Source: CAZMGG01 sp964565715
GTDB lineage: Bacteria > Planctomycetota > UBA1135 > UBA2386
Length of the DNA: 26,105 bases
Direction: 5' to 3'
NCBI GenBank assembly: GCA_964565715.1
Contig: CAZMGG010000079.1
Span: 1 to 26,105 of the forward strand
Made by a program: the position numbers and the translations under genes
Part shown: piece after piece, positions 14,284 through 23,177 of the stretch
Position numbering within the stretch: the first letter of the stretch is position 1
Layout of the letters: every line of letters starts with the position of its first letter
Notes under the pieces: model-generated
Told to the model about the DNA's origin: nothing
What the model saw: the letters and a program-made list of their open reading frames with translations, nothing else
The model's database searches: none

Positions 14284-16053
14284 ATGACGTTGGCCGCCGC
14301 GATCACCCTCGTGCTGCTGGTATGCGCGATCGTGCTGCTGGTGACGGAATGGGTGCCCGCCGGGGTCACCGGGCTCCTGCTGATCGCCGCGCTCGCCGTC
14401 ACCGGCGTGCTGCCGGCGGCCGCCGCGTTCGGCGGCCTCACCAACAGCGCGGTGCTGACCGTGGCGTGCATGTACGTGGTCTCGGCGGGGGTGGACCGCA
14501 CTGGCGCCGCGGCCCTGGTGGCCAACCGCATCGCCGCCGCCGGCGCCCGGCCGCTGACCGTCTACCACGCGCTGCTGGGGCTCACCCTGCTGCTGTCGGG
14601 CTTCGTCAACAACACGCCGCTGGTGCTGATCTTCATGCCGATGATCCTCGGCCTCGCCGACCGCATCGGCGAACCGCCGAGCCGGCTGCTGATGCCGCTG
14701 TCGTTCGTGTCGATCCTCGGCGGCATGTGCACCATGATCGGGACGTCCACCAACCTGATCGTGGCCAGCAGCCTCGCCGACGCATCGAAGGGCGCCCTGC
14801 GGCTCGGCATGTTCGACTTCGCCTGGGCCGGCGTGATCCTGGCCATCGCCGGCACGGCGCTGGTGCTGGCGCTCCGGCGGCGCCTGCTGCCGATCCGCGG
14901 CTCGCTCGGCCTGCGCACCCAGAAGGGCATGGCGGTGGAGTACCTGACCGAGATCGACGCGTCGGGCGAATCGCCGCTGATCGGCCGTTCGCTGGGCGAC
15001 ATCACCGCCGAACGGCTGCTGGCCGACGAGCTGCGGGTGCTGGAGGTGGTGCGTGGCGACATCATCCGGGCGCCGCGGCGCGAGCTGGTGATCGAGACCG
15101 GCGACCTGCTGCTGGTGAAGGGACCGCCGGAGGCGGTGCTGGAACTGCGCCAGCGCGAGCAGGCCCGCACCCAGGGCCACGACGACACGGTGCGTTCGGT
15201 GCAGCTCACCCTGTTCGAGGTGGTGGTCACGCCGGACTCGCCGTGGGTCGGCCGCCGGATCGGCGACCTCGACCTGCACGCCCGCTTCGGCGCCAGCGCG
15301 TTTGCCGTGCAGCGCCACGGCAGCCACGTCCGCGAGCAGTTCGACCAGATGCGGCTGCACGTCGGCGACGTGCTGCTGGTGCAGGGCCCGGAGAGCGCCA
15401 TCGGCCGGCTGCGCGAGGCCGCCGCGGTGCTGGTGGTCGAGGGCGTCGACGAGATCGTCCGCGACACCCGGCGGGCGCCGCTGGTGCTGCTGGCCATGGC
15501 CGTGTTCGTGGTGCCGATCGTCACCGGGCTGCTGCCGGTCGAGGTCGCGGCCCTGTGCGCCGCGCTGCTGGTGGTGCTGACCGGCTGCGTGCCGATCGAC
15601 CGGGCCTACGCCGCGATCGGCTGGGACGTGCTGCTGATGATCGCCGGCACCCTGGCGCTGGGCCGCGCCTTCGAGGCGACCGGGCTGGCGCGGGCCATCG
15701 CCGAGGGCGTGGTGGGCGTGGTGGCCGACCTCGGTCCGTATGCGGTGGTCGGCGCGATGCTGACGCTGACGGCGGCGCTGACCCAGATCCTGTCCAACAA
15801 CGCCACCGCCGCCATCATGACGCCGCTGGCCTACAACCTCGGCCTCGCCATGCCGGGCATGGAGCCGATGCCGTGCGTGATGGCGGTGGCGTTCGGCGCC
15901 AACTGCTCGTTCCTGACGCCGGTCTCCTACAACACCAACCTGCTGGTCTACGGCCCCGGCGGCTACCGCTTCCGCGACTTCCTGCGGCCGGGCCTGCCGC
16001 TGACGGTGCTGTTCCTCGGGCTCGCCACCCTGCTGCTGCCGGCCCTCTACTGA
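14284..16053 (+). CDS. SLC13/DASS-family transporter with two RCK_C (TrkA-C) domains
   Basis: 589 residues from ATG 14284, an inner-membrane transporter. The N-terminal membrane half (about 1-200) has the DASS signatures FVNNTPLVLIFMP (108-120) and MIGTSTNLIVASS (151-163). Two soluble RCK_C domains follow, about 216-292 (SPLIGRSLGDI...GDLLLVKGP) and 305-385 (SPWVGRRIGDL...GDVLLVQGP). The second membrane half (about 395-589) carries the repeat SNNATAAIMTPLAYNLGL and the terminal TPVSYNTNLLVYGPGGYRFRDF. Relatives carry di- or tricarboxylates or sulfate with Na+; the inserted TrkA-C pair is common in the sulfate-permease-like branch and may bind a nucleotide or other ligand. The substrate is not determinable. 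It is preceded by its own putative -10 element rather than coupled to the kinase. Confidence 0.92.
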   Translation: MTLAAAITLVLLVCAIVLLVTEWVPAGVTGLLLIAALAVTGVLPAAAAFGGLTNSAVLTVACMYVVSAGVDRTGAAALVANRIAAAGARPLTVYHALLGLTLLLSGFVNNTPLVLIFMPMILGLADRIGEPPSRLLMPLSFVSILGGMCTMIGTSTNLIVASSLADASKGALRLGMFDFAWAGVILAIAGTALVLALRRRLLPIRGSLGLRTQKGMAVEYLTEIDASGESPLIGRSLGDITAERLLADELRVLEVVRGDIIRAPRRELVIETGDLLLVKGPPEAVLELRQREQARTQGHDDTVRSVQLTLFEVVVTPDSPWVGRRIGDLDLHARFGASAFAVQRHGSHVREQFDQMRLHVGDVLLVQGPESAIGRLREAAAVLVVEGVDEIVRDTRRAPLVLLAMAVFVVPIVTGLLPVEVAALCAALLVVLTGCVPIDRAYAAIGWDVLLMIAGTLALGRAFEATGLARAIAEGVVGVVADLGPYAVVGAMLTLTAALTQILSNNATAAIMTPLAYNLGLAMPGMEPMPCVMAVAFGANCSFLTPVSYNTNLLVYGPGGYRFRDFLRPGLPLTVLFLGLATLLLPALY

Positions 16054-16064
16054 GGAACCCGTGC

Positions 16065-16081
16065 GGCGGCGCGCGGCCGCC
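16065..16081. repeat. GC hairpin GGCGGC-GCGCG-GCCGCC
   Basis: A 6-bp perfect GC stem with a 5-base loop just after the transporter stop codon and immediately before the putative -10 element of the oxidoreductase gene. It could terminate the transporter transcript or affect initiation downstream; there is no T run. Confidence 0.4.
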
Positions 16082-16082
16082 G

Positions 16083-16090
16083 GCTATGTT
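16083..16090 (+). promoter_or_regulatory. Putative -10 element (GCTATGTT) of the oxidoreductase gene
   Basis: GCTATGTT ends eleven bases before the ATG at 16102 and fits the (G/C)CTAnnnT pattern. There is no ribosome-binding site in the short leader that would result. Confidence 0.42.
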
Positions 16091-16101
16091 GTCGCCCCAC
16101 C

Positions 16102-17226
16102 ATGGGCAAGCGCATCCGCGTCGCCATCGTCGGACTCGGCTTCGGCGCCGAGTTCATCCCCATCTACCAACGGCATCCGCTGGCCGAGATGGCCGCCATC
16201 TGCCAGCGGACGCGCTCGAAGCTCGACGCCATCGGCGATGCCTTCGGCGTGGAGAAGCGCTACACCGACTACCGGGAGCTGCTGCGCGACCCGGACATCG
16301 ACGCGGTGCACATCAACTCGCCGATCCCGGACCACGCCGCGCAGACCATCGCCGCGCTCGAGGCCGGCAAGCACGTGGCCTGCACGGTGCCGATGGCCAC
16401 CAGCGTCGACGACTGCCGCCGCATCGTCGAGCTGTGCCGCAAGCACCGCCGCCGCTACATGATGATGGAGACGGTGGTCTACAGCCGCGAGTACCTGTTC
16501 CTGCAGCAGCTGCTGCGGAACGGCGACCTCGGTCGGCTGCAGTTCGTGCAGGCGAGCCACATGCAGGACATGGACGGCTGGCCGGACTACTGGCCGGGCC
16601 TGCCGCCGATGCACTACGCCACCCACTGCGTCGGTCCGTGCCTCGGGCTGGCCCAGGCGCCGGCCGAGAGCGTGTCGTGTCTCGGCTCGGGTCGCATCCG
16701 CGAGGACCTGATCGCCCACCACGGCTCGCCATTCGCCGTCGAGACCGCGCAGATCCGGCTGCGCGGCAGCGACGTGGCGGCGCGCATCCACCGCTCGCTG
16801 TTCGACACCGCCCGCCAGTACCGCGAGAGCATCGACGTCTACGGCAGCAAACAGTCGGTGGAGTGGCCGCTGGTCGAGCACGAGCCGCTGATCCTGCATA
16901 CCGCCAAACGGCCGGAGCCGGAGATCCCGACGCGGGTGACCTGCCCCGACTTCGCCCATCTGCTGCCGGAGCCGATCCGCATGTTCACCCAGAAGGGCGT
17001 CTACGACCTGCAGGAGAACGCGCACCTGTCGTTCACCCAGGGCGGCGGCCACGGCGGCTCGCACCCGCACCTGGCCCACGAGTTCCTGCAGGCGCTCAGC
17101 GAGGACCGCGAGCCCTTCCCGAACGCCGTGCAATCGGCCAACTGGACCTGCGTCGGCATCCTCGCCCACCAGTCGGCCATGCAGGGCGGCGCGATCCAGC
17201 AACTGCCCGGGTTCACGCTGGCCTGA
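16102..17226 (+). CDS. Gfo/Idh/MocA-family NAD(P)-dependent oxidoreductase
   Basis: 374 residues from ATG 16102, about normal family length. The Rossmann fold starts with VAIVGLGFGAEF (7-18), followed by the RYTDYRELLRDPDIDAVHINSP strand-helix-strand pattern (53-74). The C-terminal alpha/beta domain includes a GHGGSHPHLAHEFLQAL segment and the family-typical end where a residue list (PFPNAVQSANWTCVGILAHQSAMQGG) forms the last helix. These enzymes oxidise or reduce sugars and cyclitols. The usual EKP motif with its substrate-site lysine is here TVP (95-97, CTVPMATS), so the chemistry may differ. No signal peptide is visible. It precedes the giant PVC protein gene by 73 bases in the same direction and probably handles sugar products with it. 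Confidence 0.92.
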   Translation: MGKRIRVAIVGLGFGAEFIPIYQRHPLAEMAAICQRTRSKLDAIGDAFGVEKRYTDYRELLRDPDIDAVHINSPIPDHAAQTIAALEAGKHVACTVPMATSVDDCRRIVELCRKHRRRYMMMETVVYSREYLFLQQLLRNGDLGRLQFVQASHMQDMDGWPDYWPGLPPMHYATHCVGPCLGLAQAPAESVSCLGSGRIREDLIAHHGSPFAVETAQIRLRGSDVAARIHRSLFDTARQYRESIDVYGSKQSVEWPLVEHEPLILHTAKRPEPEIPTRVTCPDFAHLLPEPIRMFTQKGVYDLQENAHLSFTQGGGHGGSHPHLAHEFLQALSEDREPFPNAVQSANWTCVGILAHQSAMQGGAIQQLPGFTLA

Positions 17227-17299
17227 CCCGCGCGCCGCGGCGCCGGCCCGTATCCACCGCCTGTCCGATCCACGCCTCCCACCGCCCCACCGCACGCCC

Positions 17300-20200
17300 A
17301 TGCTCGCCACTCTCCTGCTCGTCGTCGCCGTACAGGCTCCCGCCCAGGATCCGCAGCCGGCCGCCGTAGAGGTCGTCCGGCCGCTGGCCTTCGCGCGGCA
17401 GACCCTGTCGAGCCAGTTCCTGTGCGAGGGTGCTGCCTTCGGCGACCTCGACGGCGACGGCGACGCCGACGTGGTGGCCGGACCCTGGTGGTACGAGGGA
17501 CCGGACTTCACCGCCCGGCATCCACTCTATCCCGCAAAGCAGTTCCACCGGCTGCACTACTCGGACAACTTCTTCGCCTGGATCCGCGACCTGGACGGCG
17601 ACGGCCGCAACGACGTGTTCTTCGTCGGCTTCCCCGGCGAGGGCGCCTTCTGGCTGCGCAACACCGGCGCGCCGGACTCGTGGGAGCCGCACGTCGTGTT
17701 CCAGGGCGTCGACAACGAGTCGCCGATCTTCGCCGACCTGACCGGCGACGGCAGGCCCGAACTGATCTGCCAGAACCAGGACCGGCTCGGCTGGCTCGAG
17801 GCCGACTGGCAGGACCCGCGGAAGCCGTGGACCTTCCGCACGGCCCTGCGGCAGGGTGCGGGCGCCAAGTTCACCCACGGGCTCGGGGTCGGCGACGTGG
17901 ACGGCGACGGCCGGCCCGACATCCTGCGCAAGGAGGGCTGGTACCAGCAGCCCAGGGACCTCGCCGGCGAGCCGGAGTGGGCGTTCCACCCGGTCGACTT
18001 CGCCCGCGGCGGCCACGGCGGCGCGCAGATGCTGGTCACCGACGTCGACGGCGACGGCCGCAACGACGTGATCAGCAGCCACTCGGCCCACGGCTGGGGC
18101 CTGTCCTGGTTCCGCCAGGGCGGGAACGGCGCGTTCGAGCCGCACGCGATCCTGCCGCCGCAACCCGCCCCGGGCAACGTCAGCGAGCTGCACGCCCTGT
18201 GCCTGTGCGACCTCGACGGCGACGGGCTGCAGGACGTGGTCACCGGCAAGCGCTGGTGGTCGCACGGGCCGAGCAAGGACCGCAACCGCGACGGCGGCAA
18301 CGACCCGGCCTGGCTGCTGGGCCTGCTGCTGCGCCGGGAACCGGGCGGCGCCCGCTTCGCGGTGGCGCTGCTCGACGACAACTCGGGCGTCGGCACCCAG
18401 GTCAGCGCCGGCGACGTCGACGGCGACGGCCGGGCCGACGTCGTGGTCGCCAACAAGCGCGGCACCTTCGTGCTGCGCCAGCAGGCGGCCCAGGACCCCA
18501 CCGCCGGCCCGGACCTCGGCTTCGAGACCGGCACCCTGCGCGGCTGGACCGCCACCGGCACCGCCTTCCAGGGCCAGCCGGTGCGCTCGGACCTGGTGGC
18601 GGCCCGCAAGGAAGGCCGCCACAGCCGCCACGACGGCGAGTTCTGGATCGGCGGCTACGAACTGGTCGGCGACGAGGCCACCGGCACGCTGCTGTCGGAT
18701 CCGATCCCGGTGACGAAGCCCTGGGCGTCGTTCCTGATCGGCGGCGGCGCGAAGAACGGCACCCGCGTCGAGGTGCTGGCCGCGGACGGCACCACCGTGA
18801 TCTGCGCGGCATCGGGCAACGACGAGGAGGAGATGCAGACCGTCGCGGTGGACCTCACCGCGCACGTCGGCAAGGCGATCCGCATCCGGCTGGTGGACGA
18901 GCAGACCGGCGGCTGGGGCCACGTCAACTTCGACCACTTCCAGTTCCACGACGAGCCGGTGCGCGGGCTGGTGCCGAACTCGATCGGCGGCCTGGAGCCG
19001 CAAGCCGCCGCCGCGGCGATGACCACCGAGCCCGGCTTCCAGGTCGACCTGGTCGCCGCCGAGCCGCAGTTGCACCAGCCGGTCGCCCTGTGGGTCGACC
19101 AGCGGAACCGCCTGTGGGTGGCCGAGGCCTACAGCTATCCGGTGCGGCGGCCCGACGCCGAGGCCCAGGACACCATCCTGGTGTTCGAGGACCGCGACGG
19201 CGACGGCAGCCACGAGCACCGCACGGTCTTCCACGACAAGCTCAACCTGGTGTCGGGCCTGGCGGTGGGCTTCGGCGGCGTCTGGGTCGGCGCTGCGCCG
19301 GAACTGCTGTTCATCCCCGACCGCGACGGCGATCTCGTGCCCGATGGCCCGCCGGAGGTGGTGCTGGACGGCTGGGGCCTCGAGGACACCCACGAGACGC
19401 TCAACTCCTTCCTCTGGGGCCCCGACGGCTGGCTCTACGGCACCCACGGCGTCTTCACCCACAGCAAGGTCGGCCGGCCCGGCACGCCCGACGACCAGCG
19501 GGTGAAGCTCAACTGCGGCGTCTGGCGCTTCCACCCGACCCGCCGCGAGTTCGAGGTGTTCGCCTGGGGCACCAGCAATCCGTGGGGCGTCGACTTCGAC
19601 GATCGCGGCCACGCCTTCCTGGCCTGCTGCGTGATCCCGCACCTCTGGCACATGGTGCAGGGCGGCCGCTACCAGCGGCAGGGCGGCCGCCACTTCGACG
19701 AGCACGCCTGGATCGAGATCGCCACCATCGCCGATCACGCCCACTTCGTCGGCGAAACCCGCGACCACGCCTGGTGGGGCGGCCGCGAGCGGCCGGTGAC
19801 CGATCCGGGCACCGACCAGAAGGGCGGCGGCCACGCCCACTGCGGAACTCTGCTCTACAAAGGCACCGCCTTCCCGGCCGAGTACCGCAACGCGGTGCTG
19901 TTCTGCAACATCCACGGCAACCGCGTGAACCAGGACCGGCTCGAACGGCACGGCTCGGGCTACGTCGGCCGCCACGGCCCGGACCTGGTCAAGGCCAACG
20001 ATCCGTGGTTCCGCGGCGTGGCGCTGCGCCAGGGCGGCCACGGCGAGGTGTACTTCATCGACTGGTACGACAAGAACGCCTGCCACCGCACCAACCCGCA
20101 GATCTGGGATCGCACCAACGGCCGCCTCTACCGGCTCCGCCACGGCCCCCTGGCGACGGGCACGCTCGCGCTCGACACCCTGGCCGACGAGGAACTGGCG

Positions 20201-22435
20201 GCACTGCAGGCGAGCGCCGACGACTTCGCCGTGAGCCACGCCCGCCGCATCCTGCAGGAACGGGGCCGCATCGCGCCCGACGCCGTGGCCAGGCTGCGCG
20301 GGCTCTTGTTCCACTCCGCCTCCCGGGTGCGCCTGCGGGCCCTGTGGGCGCTGCACGTCACCGACCACCTCGACGCCCAGCTCCTGCTGGCCACCCTGCA
20401 GAGCCCCGATCCGGACCTGCGCGGCTGGGCCGCGCGGCTCGGCGCCGAGCAGCCGCAGCGCTTCCCCGCCGTCATGGCGGCGCTGCCGGCCCTGGCCACC
20501 GCGGAGCCGGAGCCGGCGGTGCGCCTCGACCTCGCCTCCTGCCTGCAGCGCCTGCCGCCGCCGGACCGCTGGGACCTGGCCACCGCCCTGCTGGCGCACG
20601 CGGCCGACGGCCAGGACCACAACATCCCGACCGTGCTCTGGTACGGCGTCGAGCCGCTGGCCGCCCTGGACGGCCCCCGCTTCGTCGCGCTGGCCGCCAA
20701 CGCGCGCATCGAACCCGTGCGCCGCCTGATGTGGCGCCGTGCTGCGCTCGGCGAGCCGACGCTCACCGCGGCGCTCACCCAGGAACTGCACACGGCCCGT
20801 GCGCCGCACGGGGAGATCCTGCGCGCCATCCTGGCCGCCCTGCGCGACCAGCCCGGCCTCGATCCGCTGTCGGGCTGGACCGCCTGCAGCGGCGAGCTGA
20901 TGCAGCACCCCGACCCGGCCGTGCGCGACCTCGCCGCCGACGTGGCGCTCGCGTTCGGCGACGCCACCCTGGCGCCGGTCTTCCGCGCCCGCCTCGCCGA
21001 CCCCAAGCAGAACGACAAGCGCCGGCTGGCCGCCCTGGAGGGCTTGGTGCGCCTGCGCGATCCCGCCACCGGCCCGCTCCTGCTGCAGGTGCTCGCCGAG
21101 CCCGCCCTGCGCCGGGCCGTCCTGCACGGCATCGCCGCCTACGACCTGCCCGAGGCGTCAACCCGCATCCTGGCCCTGCTGCCCGAACTGGACGCCACCG
21201 ACCGCGAACTGGCGCTCGGCGCGCTCACCACCCGCCCGGCCTCGGCCCGCGCCTTCCTGCAGGCCGTCGCCGCCGGCCAGGCCAGCCCGCGCCTGCTCGA
21301 CGCTGCCTCGCTGCGCCGCCAGCTGCAGGCGCTCGGCGATCCGCAGGTCGACGCGCTGCTGCAGCAGGCCTGGGGCCGCTCGGTGCGGCCGAGCCAGAGC
21401 GCCGAGGCCGACATCGCCCGCTACAAGCAGCTGCTGACCCCGGAGTTCCTAGCCGGCGCCGATCCGTCGCACGGCCGCGCGATCTTCACCCGCACCTGCC
21501 AGGCCTGCCACAAGCTCTACGGCCAGGGCGGCGTGCTGGCGCCGGACCTCACCGGCAGCAACCGCCAGGACCTCGACTACCTGCTCTCCAACATCATCGA
21601 CCCGAGCGCCGAGATGAGCCGCGAGTACCAGCTCGTCACCGTGCGGCTGAAGGACGGCCGCCTGCTGACCGGCAACATGCTGAAGGACGCCCCCACCGCG
21701 GTGACCGTCAAGTCGCTGGCCGGCGAGATCACCGTCCGCCGCCGCGACCTCGCCGACGACCGGCCCGGCGAGCCGGCCATCGAATACTCGAAGGAGTCGC
21801 TGATGCCCAAGGGCCAGCTGCAGCTGCTGTCCGACGAGGAGGTCCGCGACCTGATCGCCTACCTGCGGACCTCCCGCCAGGCGCCGATCGCCGCCTCGCC
21901 GGAGAACGTCGGCGCCTTCTTCGACGGCGTGTCGCTGCGCGGCTGGGACGCCGACCCGAAGGTCTGGCGCGTCGAGAACGGCGAGCTGATCGGCCAGACC
22001 GCCACCGGATTGCCGCACAACGACTTCGCCCGTTCCGAGCTGCTGGTGGGCGACTTCCGCCTCACCTTCGAGGTCCGGCTCACGCCCGACACCGCCAACT
22101 CCGGCGTGCAGTTCCGCTCCGAGGGCCTGCCCGACGGCGAGATGCGGGGCTACCAGGCCGACATCGGCAAGGGCTGGTGGGGCATCCTCTACGAGGAGAG
22201 CGGCCGCGGCGTGCTGGCGCGGCCGCAGCAGGACCCGGTGCGGCCCGGCGAGTGGAACCGCTACGAGATCACAGCCGTGGGCGACCGCATCCGGCTGGCG
22301 ATCAACGGGGTGACTATCGTCGACCTCATCGATCCGCCGGGTCGCAAGCGCGGCGTGATCGCGCCGCAGGTGCACAGCGGCGGCCCCACCGAGGTCCGCT
22401 TCCGCAACTTCGTGCTCGAGCTGGAGCCCCGGTGA
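17300..22435 (+). CDS. Giant secreted protein: FG-GAP repeats, PVC dehydrogenase, HEAT-like, CxxCH haem, DUF1080
   Basis: 1,711 residues from ATG 17300. In order: a signal peptide (about 1-15); an FG-GAP/VCBS propeller (about 40-390) with seven Ca-binding motifs of the DxDGDGxxD type, the first at 49-58 and the last near 372-381; a jelly-roll region (about 405-550); the PVC-type membrane-bound dehydrogenase propeller (about 574-950, starting at GFQVDLVAAEP); a long helical HEAT-like section (about 960-1380); the PVC C-terminal haem-binding domain with CQACH (1400-1404) and LAPDLTGSNR; and a DUF1080 domain (about 1537-1711, FFDGVSLRGWD), a family linked to 3-keto-disaccharide hydrolysis. It probably oxidises or cleaves a carbohydrate outside the cytoplasm and passes electrons to a c-type haem. 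These modules usually occur in two or three separate proteins. Confidence 0.93.
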   Translation: MLATLLLVVAVQAPAQDPQPAAVEVVRPLAFARQTLSSQFLCEGAAFGDLDGDGDADVVAGPWWYEGPDFTARHPLYPAKQFHRLHYSDNFFAWIRDLDGDGRNDVFFVGFPGEGAFWLRNTGAPDSWEPHVVFQGVDNESPIFADLTGDGRPELICQNQDRLGWLEADWQDPRKPWTFRTALRQGAGAKFTHGLGVGDVDGDGRPDILRKEGWYQQPRDLAGEPEWAFHPVDFARGGHGGAQMLVTDVDGDGRNDVISSHSAHGWGLSWFRQGGNGAFEPHAILPPQPAPGNVSELHALCLCDLDGDGLQDVVTGKRWWSHGPSKDRNRDGGNDPAWLLGLLLRREPGGARFAVALLDDNSGVGTQVSAGDVDGDGRADVVVANKRGTFVLRQQAAQDPTAGPDLGFETGTLRGWTATGTAFQGQPVRSDLVAARKEGRHSRHDGEFWIGGYELVGDEATGTLLSDPIPVTKPWASFLIGGGAKNGTRVEVLAADGTTVICAASGNDEEEMQTVAVDLTAHVGKAIRIRLVDEQTGGWGHVNFDHFQFHDEPVRGLVPNSIGGLEPQAAAAAMTTEPGFQVDLVAAEPQLHQPVALWVDQRNRLWVAEAYSYPVRRPDAEAQDTILVFEDRDGDGSHEHRTVFHDKLNLVSGLAVGFGGVWVGAAPELLFIPDRDGDLVPDGPPEVVLDGWGLEDTHETLNSFLWGPDGWLYGTHGVFTHSKVGRPGTPDDQRVKLNCGVWRFHPTRREFEVFAWGTSNPWGVDFDDRGHAFLACCVIPHLWHMVQGGRYQRQGGRHFDEHAWIEIATIADHAHFVGETRDHAWWGGRERPVTDPGTDQKGGGHAHCGTLLYKGTAFPAEYRNAVLFCNIHGNRVNQDRLERHGSGYVGRHGPDLVKANDPWFRGVALRQGGHGEVYFIDWYDKNACHRTNPQIWDRTNGRLYRLRHGPLATGTLALDTLADEELAALQASADDFAVSHARRILQERGRIAPDAVARLRGLLFHSASRVRLRALWALHVTDHLDAQLLLATLQSPDPDLRGWAARLGAEQPQRFPAVMAALPALATAEPEPAVRLDLASCLQRLPPPDRWDLATALLAHAADGQDHNIPTVLWYGVEPLAALDGPRFVALAANARIEPVRRLMWRRAALGEPTLTAALTQELHTARAPHGEILRAILAALRDQPGLDPLSGWTACSGELMQHPDPAVRDLAADVALAFGDATLAPVFRARLADPKQNDKRRLAALEGLVRLRDPATGPLLLQVLAEPALRRAVLHGIAAYDLPEASTRILALLPELDATDRELALGALTTRPASARAFLQAVAAGQASPRLLDAASLRRQLQALGDPQVDALLQQAWGRSVRPSQSAEADIARYKQLLTPEFLAGADPSHGRAIFTRTCQACHKLYGQGGVLAPDLTGSNRQDLDYLLSNIIDPSAEMSREYQLVTVRLKDGRLLTGNMLKDAPTAVTVKSLAGEITVRRRDLADDRPGEPAIEYSKESLMPKGQLQLLSDEEVRDLIAYLRTSRQAPIAASPENVGAFFDGVSLRGWDADPKVWRVENGELIGQTATGLPHNDFARSELLVGDFRLTFEVRLTPDTANSGVQFRSEGLPDGEMRGYQADIGKGWWGILYEESGRGVLARPQQDPVRPGEWNRYEITAVGDRIRLAINGVTIVDLIDPPGRKRGVIAPQVHSGGPTEVRFRNFVLELEPR

Positions 22436-22680
22436 CGTGGGCGCCGGGACCGCCGAGTGCCCGCCCAGGGTAGACGTGGTTTCACAACTTGCAAAAGGAC
22501 TAGCCCGACTTCCGCAGTCCGAGCCATCTCTGGATTTGTGGGCCGTTTTCGGGCTTCCGCGACCCGGGAGCCCAGCAACGGCGGGGGGTAGTTTTGGAGA
22601 GGTTATGTAGTGCCAACCCACCCCATTGATCGGCTGCGTTGAGTGCGCGAGAAGCGAGAAGTGTGCTCGGTTGGACGCCG
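22436..22680. other. Intergenic boundary to accessory region
   Basis: About 245 bases without a gene where composition drops from very GC-rich to mixed. A loose inverted repeat (TGGGCG 22438-22443, CGCCCA 22462-22467, 18-base loop) follows the PVC gene but lacks a T tract. The AT-richer stretch around 22590-22625 may hold the left end of the insertion-sequence remnant; I could not identify its terminal repeat. Confidence 0.4.
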
Positions 22681-22959
22681 ATGTACCTCCGCCACAAGCG
22701 CATCCCAAAGAACGGCAAGACGCACGCCTACTGGTTGTTGGTGCGCTCGGTGCGTCGCGGCGGAAAGGTGCGGCAGGAGGTCGTCGCGACCCTCGGCAAG
22801 TTGCTTGCGAAGGGTCGGAGTCGGGCCAGGGCCTATCCCAACACGCTGACCGGTCGAAGAATGGAGCCGAGTCTGTTCGAGCCGCGGGACGAGAGCGAGG
22901 TGGATGTCGCCGCGGTGCACCTGAAGGCCGTCCGGATCGAAAGATCGCGGCGCTTCGGG
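22681..22959 (+). pseudogene. Truncated IS1634-type transposase, N-terminal remnant
   Basis: From ATG 22681 about 93 residues match, from memory, the N-terminus of IS1634-family (IS4-like DDE) transposases: MYLRHKRIPKNGK, HAYWLLVRS, RQEVVATLGKL, PSLFEP, then VRIERSRRFG. Full-length members are roughly 500-600 residues with the catalytic DDE residues far downstream, none of which is present. After the FG at residues 92-93 the frame continues to a stop at about 23082 but the sequence no longer resembles a transposase. The remnant is therefore a dead fragment and cannot move itself. It marks the junction between the conserved chromosome and the lower-GC accessory cluster to the right. I could not find its terminal inverted repeats. 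Confidence 0.72.
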
Positions 22960-23177
22960 GCGGTAGTTGTCAACGAATCTGAGACAGCAGACAGCAGGAC
23001 ACCTGAACGTGCATCGCCTCGGAAGCTCAAAGGTCTCGATGTTCCCATCCTGCCCCCCCTTCGGTCGCCCGCCCGTTGGTGACATCCCATCCGTTACGCC
23101 CAGGCTCGCTACGCTCGCCGCGGCTCCGCTGCGGGCATGTTGGCACAGAGGGAGCTTGCCGTCTCTTGCTCGCGGCA
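22960..23177. other. Non-coding stretch after the transposase remnant
   Basis: About 218 bases with no gene I can support. It contains a near-perfect GC hairpin around 23115-23140 (CCGCGGC and GCTGCGG arms) inside a CGCTACGCTCGCC-rich segment. It lies 3' of the leftward lipoprotein gene, where a terminator would be expected, but no T tract is evident. Confidence 0.35.

Noticed and set aside
17213..21127. A 1,304-codon open frame on the minus strand inside the giant PVC gene
   Set aside because: It is the antisense of a GC-rich gene and reads as Gln/Val/Ala/Arg low-complexity sequence; the plus frame has recognisable domains throughout.
22438..22467. Intrinsic terminator after the PVC gene
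   Set aside because: The inverted repeat is only 6 bp with an 18-base loop and no following T tract.
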